From NCBI GenBank assembly GCA_951813295.1, contig CATOTI010000002.1:1426001-1490000 (forward strand): a DNA stretch of 64,000 bases, written 5' to 3'. Shown here one piece after another: positions 54,861 through 63,309 of the stretch (the stretch's first letter is position 1; every line of letters begins with the position of its first letter). Both the position numbers and the translations under genes were made by a program. The notes beneath the pieces are model-generated. The model did not search any database, was not told where the DNA came from, and was given only the letters and a program-made list of their open reading frames with translations. The DNA is from an uncultured Pseudomonadales bacterium. Lineage in GTDB: Bacteria > Pseudomonadota > Gammaproteobacteria > Pseudomonadales > Azotimanducaceae.

Positions 54861-55595
54861 ATGAAACGGCGCGACTTCCTCAAGAACCTCGGCGCGGCAG
54901 CCGTCGGGGTCGAATTGGCCGCCCGAGCTCGGCGCGACGCTGTGGCGCATGAGCAACAGGAGCTTCCCATGGCCCAAACGCACCAGATTGGTTGGACCGA
55001 ATTCGTCGAGCGCGCGAGTGCCGCGTTTGCCGACGTCGACGACAAGGAAACGCTGGACGATGAACACTACGTCTTTGCGTTAGCCGCCCTCGCCGCGCGA
55101 TTGAACGAAGCCCCGGATGTGGAGACGTTCACGAACGACGGACTCGGACCTACGGTCCGAACCGGGCCGATCATGATTCGGCCGCGTCAACCGTTCTTCA
55201 CGCTGAAGTGGGCCATGTCGCCGAATGCGGTGCTTCCGTATCACAACCACCCGAACTACAGCTTCGTGACCCTCGTCCTGGAGGGAAGCTTAAGGATCAG
55301 GAATTTCGAGATCTCGGGCGCCGCGCCCGGCTATGACGACGGCTCGCCTTTTCGCGTGGTGCAGACGTTGGATCAGGTGCTCGTCCCAGGACGGGTGAAC
55401 ACGCTCACTCGATCGCGCGATTACATTCACTCGTTCGAAGCGGGAGACGCCGGGGCTATCGGGATCGACATCGGCATCCTGCACAGTGAAGACGTTGGCT
55501 TCTCCTACCTCGCCATCGACGACCCGCGGCCGTCGACGAGCCTCGAAGCACGCTGGGACCGAGAGTTGACCCGCGCCGTGCGCGGGACCGCCTAG
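54861..55595 (+). CDS. Tat-exported cupin protein
   Basis: A 244-residue protein. The N terminus MKRRDFLKNLGAAAVG is a twin-arginine signal. The cupin core includes LPYHNHPNYSFVTLVLEGSLRIR with His-x-His, and a later SRDYIHSFEAG with another histidine, in the manner of thiol/cysteamine dioxygenases. A metal-dependent oxygenase in the periplasm is a fair guess. It closes the rightward catabolic operon and converges on the MoaD-like gene with 2 bases between. Confidence 0.75.
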   Translation: MKRRDFLKNLGAAAVGVELAARARRDAVAHEQQELPMAQTHQIGWTEFVERASAAFADVDDKETLDDEHYVFALAALAARLNEAPDVETFTNDGLGPTVRTGPIMIRPRQPFFTLKWAMSPNAVLPYHNHPNYSFVTLVLEGSLRIRNFEISGAAPGYDDGSPFRVVQTLDQVLVPGRVNTLTRSRDYIHSFEAGDAGAIGIDIGILHSEDVGFSYLAIDDPRPSTSLEARWDRELTRAVRGTA

Positions 55596-55597
55596 CC

Positions 55598-55843
55598 TTA
55601 ACCGCCCGCGATTCGAGGCATCAGAAAGACCTCCGCATCCCCCGGTATCTGGGTGCCCCAGTTGTCGCGATAGATCTGACCGTCGATCGATACGGCGATG
55701 CCTTCGTCGAGGCGCGCCTGCATCGCGGGGTACTGTTCGACGAGCTTGCGCAGGAGTTCGCGAATGGTGGCGGCTTCGATCGAAATCGAAGCCGCACCAT
55801 CAGCAGCGTCCTGCAGCGTGCCGGCTAACCCGACCTCGTGCAC
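55598..55843 (-). CDS. MoaD/ThiS-like sulfur-carrier protein
   Basis: An 81-residue ubiquitin-fold protein ending in Gly-Gly (MPRIAGG), the thiocarboxylation site of MoaD, ThiS and related carriers. GTG start at 55843, 1 base after the stop of the molybdenum hydroxylase large subunit, so it is translated with that operon. It may supply sulfur for the molybdenum cofactor or a sulfurated product; no activating MoeB-type enzyme is nearby. Confidence 0.8.
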   Translation of the reverse strand: MHEVGLAGTLQDAADGAASISIEAATIRELLRKLVEQYPAMQARLDEGIAVSIDGQIYRDNWGTQIPGDAEVFLMPRIAGG

Positions 55844-55844
55844 G

Positions 55845-58115
55845 TCAACCGGCAGCGAGGTCTTCGGGTGCTGCTTGCGCCCTCAATGCCGCACGAATCC
55901 GTGGCGGCGACATCGGCACGTGATCCATCCGTACACCCGCGGCATTGGATACGGCGTTGCCGATCGCGGCAAGCGGCGGAACGATCGAGGTCTCGCCCAC
56001 GCCACGAATCCCGTAAGGATGGCTCGGGTTCGGGATCTCGAGGATCTCCGTATCGATGAACGGAAGATCCGAGCAGACCGGTACTCGATAATCGAGGAAG
56101 CCCGGGTTCTGCAGACGACCGTCCTCACCGTAAACATACTCCTCGTTCAAGGCCCAGCCGATACCTTGCGCGGCACCGCCCTGGAACTGACCCTCGACGT
56201 AGTCCGGATGGATGGCTTTGCCGGCGTCCTGCACTACCGTGTAGCGCAACACCTTCGTCGCACCCGTTTCCGGGTCGACCTCGACGTCGCAGATATGGCT
56301 CGCGAAGGAGACGCCAGCGCCGTCGGCAACCACTTCATTGTGGCCCGCTATCGGTCCGCCCGTGTTGGGCGACGCGGCTGCGATTTCCTGGAGCGAGAGC
56401 GGCTGCTGGTTAGCACCTTCCGGCGGGTAGGCCATGCCTTCGCGCCAGACGACTTCGTCCACGTCGATTTCCCAGGTCGCGGCTGCACGCTCACGCATCA
56501 CGTTGATTGCTTCACGTGCAGCGAAGATCGTCGCCATGCCGGAAGAAAACGTGCCGCGACTTCCCTCGGTCGTGTCGTTGTGACCAAGCGAGGTGGTATC
56601 CGCAACGTTGCACTTCACGCGCTCGTAAGGGATGCCGAGTTCCTCGGCCGCGATCAGCGATAACGATGCGCGCGAGCCGCCGACGTCGACCGTGCCGACC
56701 GCGAGCGAAACCGTGCCATCGACACCGATATTGAGATCGGTACACGTCTGACCGCCGAAGTTGAACCAGAATCCACAAGCCATGCCGCGACCCTGGTTGG
56801 GACCGAGCTTAGCTTTCATGTGCGGATGATTTTTGACCGCCTCGAGCGTGGCACCGATGCCGATCGGCCCATACGTCGGACCGTAGGAAGCGCGGGTGCC
56901 TTCTTTAGCGGCGTTCTTGATGCGGAAGTCGACCGCATCCATGCCGATTTCGCCGGCGAGGATATCCATCGCGCTCTCTACCGCAAAAGCGGCCATCGGT
57001 GCCGACGGTGCGCGATAAGCAGCCACTTTCGGACGGTTGACCAGCACGTCGTAAGCGGTCGTCTTGACGTTTTCCAGCTCGTAGCAGGCGAACGCCGTCA
57101 TCCCGCCGAGCATGCCCCAGATCGCCGGGAAGGCGCCGTCCTGATAGCGCAATGTCGCTTCCGCTGCGGTGACGGTGCCATCCTTCTTAGCGCCGATCTT
57201 GACGTCGATCGACGTCGAGCAGGTCGGTCCAGAGCCTTTGAAGACGTCTTCGCGGCTCATGACGAGCTTGACCGGACGATTCGCCTTGCGCGAAAGCGCC
57301 AGTGCCAACGGCTCCGCCCAGACATGCGTTTTGCCACCGAATCCGCCACCGATTTCGGAACCTGTCACCTTGAGTTTGGCGATGTCCATGCCGAGCAACT
57401 GTGCGCACATGTTGCGGAACGTGAAATGACCTTGCGTGGTCACCCAGAGCTCACCCGACCCGTCGGGCCCAACGCTCGCCAGACAAGCATGCGGCTCGAT
57501 ATAACCCTGATGCGTCTGTTCGGTCTTGAACGTCTTTTCGACGATCACGTCGGCAGCTTCGAAGCCGGCATCGATGTCACCGTGACCGGCCACCGAAACT
57601 TGCGCGACGTTGGTCGGACCGTCGCTCGACTGCGCACCGCGCGTGCGGATGCGCGGCTGCACGATCGGCGCGTCCGCTTGCATCGCCTCGTCGACGTCAG
57701 TGACGTGTGGCAGCACCTTGTAGGTGACTTTGATGAGTTTGAGCGCCTGTAATGCTGTCGCCCGGTCGGTGGCCGCGACCGCGGCCACGGCATGACCGTC
57801 GTAGAGCGCGCGATCGCGCGCCATGCAGTTCTCGAGGATGTCGTAAGTACCCGGGTCCGATGTCAGGTCCGGCAGATCATCACTTGTGATGACCGCCTTG
57901 ACGCCGGCGAGCTTCTCGGCCTTCGACGTGTCGATCTTGTTGATCTGCGCATGCGCGTGCGGCGAGCGCAGGACCATCCCGACTAATTGCCCCGGGGCAT
58001 AAGCATCCGCGCCATAGCGCGCGCGCCCGGTGACCTTGTCAACGCCGTCAGGGCGTGGCGGTCGAGAGCCGACGACCTTGAAGTCCTGATCGGTATAGCT
58101 GGTGTCGTGTTCCAC
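55845..58115 (-). CDS. xanthine dehydrogenase family protein, molybdopterin-binding large subunit
   Basis: A 756-residue Mo-hydroxylase large subunit. It begins VVGSRPPRPDGVDKVTGRARY, includes GGGFGGKTHVWAEP, an active-site loop AYRAPSAPMAAFAVE, and the catalytic base Glu708 in RGVGETSIVPP. The loop is neither the CoxL AYRCSFR type nor the classical XDH type, so the substrate is probably an N-heterocycle or aldehyde, not CO. GTG start with AAGGAG upstream. It forms the heterotrimer with the FeS and FAD subunits encoded just before it, with two hairpins in the 78-base gap. Confidence 0.9.
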   Translation of the reverse strand: MEHDTSYTDQDFKVVGSRPPRPDGVDKVTGRARYGADAYAPGQLVGMVLRSPHAHAQINKIDTSKAEKLAGVKAVITSDDLPDLTSDPGTYDILENCMARDRALYDGHAVAAVAATDRATALQALKLIKVTYKVLPHVTDVDEAMQADAPIVQPRIRTRGAQSSDGPTNVAQVSVAGHGDIDAGFEAADVIVEKTFKTEQTHQGYIEPHACLASVGPDGSGELWVTTQGHFTFRNMCAQLLGMDIAKLKVTGSEIGGGFGGKTHVWAEPLALALSRKANRPVKLVMSREDVFKGSGPTCSTSIDVKIGAKKDGTVTAAEATLRYQDGAFPAIWGMLGGMTAFACYELENVKTTAYDVLVNRPKVAAYRAPSAPMAAFAVESAMDILAGEIGMDAVDFRIKNAAKEGTRASYGPTYGPIGIGATLEAVKNHPHMKAKLGPNQGRGMACGFWFNFGGQTCTDLNIGVDGTVSLAVGTVDVGGSRASLSLIAAEELGIPYERVKCNVADTTSLGHNDTTEGSRGTFSSGMATIFAAREAINVMRERAAATWEIDVDEVVWREGMAYPPEGANQQPLSLQEIAAASPNTGGPIAGHNEVVADGAGVSFASHICDVEVDPETGATKVLRYTVVQDAGKAIHPDYVEGQFQGGAAQGIGWALNEEYVYGEDGRLQNPGFLDYRVPVCSDLPFIDTEILEIPNPSHPYGIRGVGETSIVPPLAAIGNAVSNAAGVRMDHVPMSPPRIRAALRAQAAPEDLAAG

Positions 58116-58146
58116 TTGAACGCGTCTCCTTCCTGTTGTCCTTCGT

Positions 58147-58186
58147 GCGGCGATACTTCGCCGCGCTGTCTGGCGACTTTGTCGCC
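58147..58186 (-). repeat. paired stem-loops inside the molybdenum hydroxylase operon
   Basis: GCGGCGA-TACT-TCGCCGC (58147-58164) and GGCGAC-TTT-GTCGCC (58172-58186) are two perfect stems in the 78-base gap between the iron-sulfur and large-subunit genes. They lack U-runs. They may mark an mRNA processing or stability site that tunes the ratio of subunits. Confidence 0.55.
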
Positions 58187-58193
58187 CTTGTGT

Positions 58194-58673
58194 CTACTTG
58201 CCGCCCATTTCCTGTGCCGCGGCCTGAACCGCGCGCACGATCTTGTCGTAGCCCGTGCAACGACAGAGATTCCCGGCAAGGGCATAGCGAATCTCTTCTT
58301 CTGTCGGATCGGTATTCCTGTCGAGCAACGCTTTCGCGGCGACGAGGAATCCCGGCGTGCAGATCCCGCACTGCAGAGCAGCATGTTCAATGAATTTAGT
58401 CTGCAGCGGATGGAGTTGATCACCTTCGGCGATACCTTCGACGGTACCGACTTCGCGACCGTTCGCCTCGGCACCGAGCACGAGGCAAGAACAAACCAGG
58501 CGACCATCGAGCGTGACGCTGCATGCGCCGCAGTCGCCGGTTCCGCAACCTTCTTTCGCGCCCGTCAGCCCCAGGCGATCGCGCAACGAATCGAGCAGCG
58601 TATCGCCGGGCTGGCAAGCGAATTCGACTGGATCACCATTGACGACCGTCGATACGTGTACACCAGCCATCAC
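58194..58673 (-). CDS. xanthine dehydrogenase family protein, [2Fe-2S] small subunit
   Basis: A 159-residue iron-sulfur subunit. The plant-type cluster is bound by Cys43, Cys48, Cys51 and Cys63 (GCGTGDCGACS plus CSC) and the second cluster by Cys102, Cys105, Cys137 and Cys139 (QCGICTPG and LCRCTGY). It carries electrons from the molybdenum site to FAD. Its start overlaps the FAD-subunit stop by 4 bases. Confidence 0.93.
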   Translation of the reverse strand: MMAGVHVSTVVNGDPVEFACQPGDTLLDSLRDRLGLTGAKEGCGTGDCGACSVTLDGRLVCSCLVLGAEANGREVGTVEGIAEGDQLHPLQTKFIEHAALQCGICTPGFLVAAKALLDRNTDPTEEEIRYALAGNLCRCTGYDKIVRAVQAAAQEMGGK

Positions 58674-59527
58674 TTTCCTCCCGCGCGACTAAACGCAATC
58701 TTCGCGGCACGTCGCGCAAGAACGCCCGCCACTTCTGTTCGGTATTCGACCGTTCCGCGCTTGTCGTCGATCGGATTGCAGGCGGCCTCACAAGCCGCCG
58801 CCAACGCGGCCAGCGCGTCATCGTCGAGCTTCGTGCCGATAATCGCCTTCGCTGCGGCCGGTACCTTCACGACCGTCGGCGCGACAGCTCCCAGCGCGAC
58901 CCGGGCATCCTTGACGACGCCACGGTTGAGCGAAACCCAAACGGCCGCGCTACAAACGGCGATGTCCATTTCGGTGCGCGGCGTGAAGCGCAAATAGGCA
59001 TCAGCGGAACGCGGCGCCTGCTTCGGCAGCGTGACCGCTTCGATCACCTCACCCTTCGCCAGCGACAATGAGCCGGGACCCGTGACGATCTTGTCGATCG
59101 CGGCGGTGCGCCGCCCATTCGGGCCGACGATCGCGACCTTGGCGTTCGCCGTGACCATCGCCGGAACGCTATCGGCAGCGGGCGATGCATTACAGAGGTT
59201 GCCGACCACGGTGCAGCGCCCTTGAATCTGGTCCGAGCCGATCAGGTTCGCGCCCTCGACGACGCCCGGCCAGGCTTTCTTGAGCGCCGCGTCCTCGCCC
59301 ATCACCGCACACGGTGTGCTCGCGCCGATGCGGAAGCCAGTCGCGGTCTTCTTGATGCCTTGCGTCGCCGCAATGTGTTTGATGTCGACCACGAGATCAG
59401 GCTCGATCAGGTCACTGCGCAATCGGACCAAGAGGTCCGTACCGCCGGCAAGCACATAGGCGTTGCCTTTTTCGGCGGCAAGGAGCGCAGCCGCCTCCTT
59501 GGTCGTCGTTGGTGCTTCGTATCTCAT
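58670..59527 (-). CDS. xanthine dehydrogenase family protein, FAD-binding medium subunit
   Basis: A 285-residue flavin subunit: AYVLAGGTDLLVRLRSD is the FAD pyrophosphate-binding motif and GRCTVVGNLCNASPAADSVP the second FAD contact. It passes electrons from the FeS subunit to NAD or another acceptor. It is the first of the three hydroxylase subunits and overlaps the iron-sulfur gene by 4 bases. A small basic-protein gene lies 37 bases upstream. Confidence 0.92.
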   Translation of the reverse strand: MRYEAPTTTKEAAALLAAEKGNAYVLAGGTDLLVRLRSDLIEPDLVVDIKHIAATQGIKKTATGFRIGASTPCAVMGEDAALKKAWPGVVEGANLIGSDQIQGRCTVVGNLCNASPAADSVPAMVTANAKVAIVGPNGRRTAAIDKIVTGPGSLSLAKGEVIEAVTLPKQAPRSADAYLRFTPRTEMDIAVCSAAVWVSLNRGVVKDARVALGAVAPTVVKVPAAAKAIIGTKLDDDALAALAAACEAACNPIDDKRGTVEYRTEVAGVLARRAAKIAFSRAGGK

Positions 59528-59564
59528 CTAGAAATCGCCCCCCTCTCCATGGGTTTCGTTCGTG

Positions 59565-59858
59565 CTAGCTGTCGGCAGCGCCCTTGTTCGTGTCGCTCCC
59601 TTTGTCCGGCTTGCCGGACTCGGTCGTGTTGGCGCGCGCTCGCGCGCCGTCGAGTATTGCACCTAAGCCGCGCTGTTCCGATGGCTTTTCCGCCACCTGG
59701 GCTTTCGCGGGGTGTTTCCCGCCCGATTTTTGGCCCTCGGCGCTCATCGCGGAGCCCGCAAACGCGCTCTGGCTCATCCCGCCGAGGCGCGCGGTCGTTC
59801 GCCGACGCCGGGGTCGCGACTTCTTCGGTGACGCGGTTTTGCTTTGTTCTTTAGCCAT
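59565..59858 (-). CDS. small basic, probably disordered protein
   Basis: About 97 residues, starting MAKEQSKTASPKKSRPRRRR, rich in Lys, Arg, Ser, Ala and Gly, with an Arg run at residues 16-20 and low complexity throughout. It has no domain or signal and probably is unstructured, perhaps binding nucleic acid. An ATG one codon upstream (59861) is equally possible. It precedes the molybdenum hydroxylase genes by 37 bases, but the link may be accidental. Real coding status is uncertain. Confidence 0.45.
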   Translation of the reverse strand: MAKEQSKTASPKKSRPRRRRTTARLGGMSQSAFAGSAMSAEGQKSGGKHPAKAQVAEKPSEQRGLGAILDGARARANTTESGKPDKGSDTNKGAADS

Positions 59859-60026
59859 CATTGCCGAGCGAGTGTAGCCGTCGGGCATCCCTTGCGGGAG
59901 CCTTGGCACCGCAGGTAGGACCTCTCGGGCCCAACGGGCGGCGCATTCGCGCGCTAATGTCACCTAGCCGGGCGGTACACGCAAGCGAACCGCGCCTCGC
60001 GCGGTGATGACGGGCACAAGAAGTGC

Positions 60027-60674
60027 CTAATCGGCGGCCGTCTTCAACGATGCGATGTAAGCGGAGACATCCGCCAACGCCGCGGCATCGGCCAACACCT
60101 TAGCCATGGGCGCCATCTGCCGGCCGAAATGATCCTCGGGGTGGACGCCTCGCTGACCGCTTCTGAATTTTTCGAGCTGCGCGATCTGGTACCAAGGCGC
60201 CAAATGGACGAGGCTCGGGCCACCCATCGCCTCGATACCTTGCGCTCGATCGCCGTGGCAAGCGGCACAGGGCGCATACAACGTGCGGCCTTTGTCGACA
60301 TTCCCACCCACATCTTGTGCCGGTCCCGGGAGCGGCAGCGAGGCGATGTAGCCGACGACGTCCGGCGTTTGAAGCTCGGTCAGGCCGGCGACCATGGCCG
60401 CCATATTGCGCCCGTGAATATCGTCCTTTACGCCGCCTCGAATGGCTTTCTGGTAGTTGTAGATCTGACGGGCGATATACCAGCTATCGAGGCCCGCAAG
60501 CGCCGGGGCATTGACCAGCTCATTCCCCTCACCGGCAAAGCCGTGACACCCCGCACACACCTTATAGAGTCGTTCCCCCCGGGTGAGGTCGACGTCCGCC
60601 GCGAGCGCAGCGCCTGTCGTCAGCAGAACCGTTGCCGCTAATACCCAAGAGATACCAGAGCTCTTCGTCATCAT
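60027..60674 (-). CDS. exported dihaem cytochrome c, c4-like
   Basis: A 215-residue periplasmic protein with a signal peptide ending ALAAD. It has two c-type haem domains: CAGCH (40-44) and CAACH (136-140), each followed by a GRNMAAMV / GRQMAPMA segment that supplies the axial methionine. This is the fold of cytochrome c4 and related electron carriers. It diverges from the nitric oxide reductase genes across a perfect FNR/DNR box, so it is likely an electron donor induced with them. Confidence 0.88.
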   Translation of the reverse strand: MMTKSSGISWVLAATVLLTTGAALAADVDLTRGERLYKVCAGCHGFAGEGNELVNAPALAGLDSWYIARQIYNYQKAIRGGVKDDIHGRNMAAMVAGLTELQTPDVVGYIASLPLPGPAQDVGGNVDKGRTLYAPCAACHGDRAQGIEAMGGPSLVHLAPWYQIAQLEKFRSGQRGVHPEDHFGRQMAPMAKVLADAAALADVSAYIASLKTAAD

Positions 60675-60731
60675 GATCGACTCAGGGTTGGCTAAAAGAC
60701 CGAACCGTAATCCTCAGAGCCGTCACGGGCC

Positions 60732-60745
60732 TTGATTTAGGTCAA
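60732..60745. promoter_or_regulatory. FNR/DNR-type operator (TTGAT-N4-GTCAA)
   Basis: TTGATTTAGGTCAA is an exact TTGAT-N4-(G/A)TCAA site, extended to CCTTGAT...GTCAAGG on both sides. Its centre is 56 bases from the start of the rightward small membrane protein and 64 from that of the leftward cytochrome, consistent with a shared site for both. The Dnr-like gene at 63310 is the obvious regulator, in response to NO or low oxygen. Confidence 0.85.
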
Positions 60746-60794
60746 GGACAACCGCTCGCCCGAGGCATGAGACTTGGCCGATCACGAGGGTTGG

Positions 60795-61097
60795 ATGGTC
60801 GACATGCCGGACGCGATCGAGTTGCAAAACCTCTTCATCGGCACGATGGCAGGGGCGGCGATCGTGCTTCTGGGCGCCTTTTACGCGCTCTTCTATGCGC
60901 TCGGAAAACAACAGAACCATCGCGGCGCTGCTGCCGCGGCACTTCTCTCCTATGCGGCACTCGTCGGCGCGACTTATCTGTTCGCGCAAGCGCTTGCGCT
61001 CAGCGGGTTCTGGATCTTCGTCACCGTCGTGATGCTCATCGGCTACTTCGTCGCGCCACGCATCGTGTGGCGTCTTTGCGTGGGCGTGCACGCCTGA
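60795..61097 (+). CDS. small membrane protein preceding norC, function unknown
   Basis: A 100-residue protein with three hydrophobic segments: about residues 12-34, 45-62 and 66-86 (the first includes LFIGTMAGAAIVLLGAFYAL). GAGGG lies 5 bases before ATG 60795; a TTG at 60774 would add 7 residues. It is not a recognised NorD, NorQ, NorE or NnrS protein. The 27-base gap to norC and the FNR/DNR box upstream suggest it belongs to the nor transcript, perhaps as an assembly or accessory subunit. Confidence 0.65.
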   Translation: MVDMPDAIELQNLFIGTMAGAAIVLLGAFYALFYALGKQQNHRGAAAAALLSYAALVGATYLFAQALALSGFWIFVTVVMLIGYFVAPRIVWRLCVGVHA

Positions 61098-61124
61098 AGC
61101 GGAGCGTTTCTACAGGGGTCAAAA

Positions 61125-61748
61125 ATGGCAGAGGAAACCGGAGCAACGAACGCGCAGCCCTGGTGGGCGGCGGAATCCCTGTGGCGCAAATGCGCGATCT
61201 GGGTCACGGCCGTGATGGTCGTCGTTCTCATGGGACTGACGTTCGATACCGTTCGACAGATCACCGCAGGCGGCGAGCGCGTGCCCGCTTACAGCGTGAT
61301 CAACAACAAGGTCTTCTACGAATACGACGCCGAACGCGGATATCAGGTACCGCGGATCGGCGGCGAAGAGCCATTGTTCGGGCAGGCGCTCACGGAAGCG
61401 GAGGCCGAGGCCCTTGTCACCAAAGGCAAACTGACGGTGCAGGCCAAGAACTGCATGAACTGCCACACCTTGCTCGGCAACGGCAGCTACTACGCACCCG
61501 ACCTCACCAAGGCGTGGCTCGACCCGGCATGGATTCACGAGTCGCAGCGCGAATCTCTCATGCTCGCGTTTCTTCAGGATCCACCGGGCAACGCCAGGAC
61601 TTTCGGTTCGGGTCGTCGCATGCCCGACCTCGACATTACGGAGGAGGAGAGCCGGGCGATCGTCGCGTTCCTGAAGTGGATGGCCACTATCGATACGAAC
61701 GGCTTCCCGCGCGGCTTCACGCCGCTCGAGCAGGAGGATGAATCATGA
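61125..61748 (+). CDS. norC: nitric oxide reductase cytochrome c subunit (NorC)
   Basis: A 207-residue protein with one N-terminal membrane anchor (about 22-40) and a c-type haem CMNCH at 110-114; the axial methionine is in GRRMPDLD. It delivers electrons to NorB. At 207 residues it is longer than the ~146-150 residues of Pseudomonas NorC, with an insertion of about 50 residues between the anchor and the haem. Its stop overlaps norB by 4 bases. Confidence 0.93.
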   Translation: MAEETGATNAQPWWAAESLWRKCAIWVTAVMVVVLMGLTFDTVRQITAGGERVPAYSVINNKVFYEYDAERGYQVPRIGGEEPLFGQALTEAEAEALVTKGKLTVQAKNCMNCHTLLGNGSYYAPDLTKAWLDPAWIHESQRESLMLAFLQDPPGNARTFGSGRRMPDLDITEEESRAIVAFLKWMATIDTNGFPRGFTPLEQEDES

Positions 61749-63220
61749 GCGAAGCAACCATGGGAACCCTCGCCTCCGAGAAAGAACAAGCGCTCGAAAA
61801 ACCGGGCCAACGAATCGCTCTCTACTACTTCTGGGCCGCGATGGTGCTATTCATCGCGCAGATCGCTTTCGGCGTCGTCGTCGGGATGCAGTACCTGTAT
61901 CCGGACCTTTTCTTCAACGTCCTCGATTTCAGCGTCGCGCGCATGGTGCATATCAACGCCATGATCGTCTGGCTGCTGATGGGCTTCATCGGCTGCATCT
62001 ATTGGCTGGTGGAAGACGAAGCGGGCTGCGATCTGGTCGGCGCAAAACTCGCGCTCCTGAACTTCTGGATCCTCTCGGCCGCCGTTACCGTGGTCGTGGT
62101 GGTCTACCTCTTCGTACAGATCGGCCCGGGTGAAATCGAAACGATCTGGCTCATCAACGAAGGGCGTGAATATATCGAAGCGCCGCGTTGGGCAGACATC
62201 GGCATCGTCATCTGCATGCTGATCTTCTTCTATAACGTCGCGGCGACGTTCATGAAGGGTCAGTGGAGCGGCATCTCGGGCGTCCTGGTACTCGATCTCA
62301 TCGCGCTTGCCGCTCTCTACCTCGCCGGGATGTACTTCACCCCGAACATTTCGGTCGATCAGCACTGGTGGTGGTGGGTCGTCCATCTCTGGGTCGAAGC
62401 GACCTGGGAGGTCCTGGTCGGGTGCATCATGGCTTGGGGCTTGATTCGCACGCTCGGCGTCAATCGGCGCATCGTCACGACCTGGCTCTACATCGAGGTG
62501 GCGATGATGTTCGGCTCCGGCATCCTCGGTCTCGGCCACCACTATTTCTGGATCGGTACGCCCGAGTACTGGCTCACCATCGGCGGTTTCTTCTCAGCCC
62601 TCGAACCCATCCCGCTGGTCGCAATGGTCGTTCACGCTGTCTATGACGCGGGTCGACACAGCTTCAAGAGCACCAACCACCCGGCATTGGCTTGGCTCAT
62701 CGCGCACGCGTTCGGCAACTTCTTCGGCGCCGGTGTCTGGGGCTTCATGCACACGTTGCCTCAGATCAACCTTTATACCCACGGCACGCAGTGGACGTCG
62801 TCCCATGGCCACCTGGCCTTCTTCGGTGCTTACGCGACGATCGTCATCGCCGTCATCTACCTCGCCATTCAGAAAGCACGCGGCGACGTGTGGATGTCCG
62901 GGGGGCTGCCAGGCAACGGCTGGTGTTGGAAATGGTCGTTGGCACTGCTCAATATCGGCGTGCTCGGCATGACCATTGCGCTCCTGGTCTCCGGATACGA
63001 ACAATCCTTCGTCGAACGCGCGTTAGGCGGTAGCACCTGGAGTGCCTATTTCCAGGGGCAGACGACCGAATGGTTCGTCCAAGGCATGTACTGGCGGATG
63101 ATCTTCGGCTGGGTCACTGCGGCGGGCCTCGTGCTGCTCATGTGGGACCTGCTGACGATCGGCAGAACGGAGGCACGACCCATCCAGGTACTGTCCAGAC
63201 CGGACGCCGTGGCGGTATGA
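61745..63220 (+). CDS. norB: nitric oxide reductase large subunit (NorB)
   Basis: A 491-residue member of the haem-copper superfamily with about 12 membrane helices. Low-spin haem b ligands are His69 (RMVHINAM) and His356, high-spin haem b3 His354 (SSHGHLAFFGAY), and the FeB site has His214, Glu218, His265 and His266 (HLWVEATWE and GLGHHYFW). The conserved Glu287 in SALEPIPL is kept. It reduces 2 NO to N2O with electrons from NorC. No norD, norQ or norE follows directly; a regulator gene lies 89 bases downstream. Confidence 0.95.
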   Translation: MSEATMGTLASEKEQALEKPGQRIALYYFWAAMVLFIAQIAFGVVVGMQYLYPDLFFNVLDFSVARMVHINAMIVWLLMGFIGCIYWLVEDEAGCDLVGAKLALLNFWILSAAVTVVVVVYLFVQIGPGEIETIWLINEGREYIEAPRWADIGIVICMLIFFYNVAATFMKGQWSGISGVLVLDLIALAALYLAGMYFTPNISVDQHWWWWVVHLWVEATWEVLVGCIMAWGLIRTLGVNRRIVTTWLYIEVAMMFGSGILGLGHHYFWIGTPEYWLTIGGFFSALEPIPLVAMVVHAVYDAGRHSFKSTNHPALAWLIAHAFGNFFGAGVWGFMHTLPQINLYTHGTQWTSSHGHLAFFGAYATIVIAVIYLAIQKARGDVWMSGGLPGNGWCWKWSLALLNIGVLGMTIALLVSGYEQSFVERALGGSTWSAYFQGQTTEWFVQGMYWRMIFGWVTAAGLVLLMWDLLTIGRTEARPIQVLSRPDAVAV

Positions 63221-63309
63221 CGCCGCCGACCACCGCGTCGCCGCGGATGGCACGGATGGCGCGGATCGCGCGCGCAAACGCGGGCACCGCGTTCGGCTAT
63301 CCTGACCGG

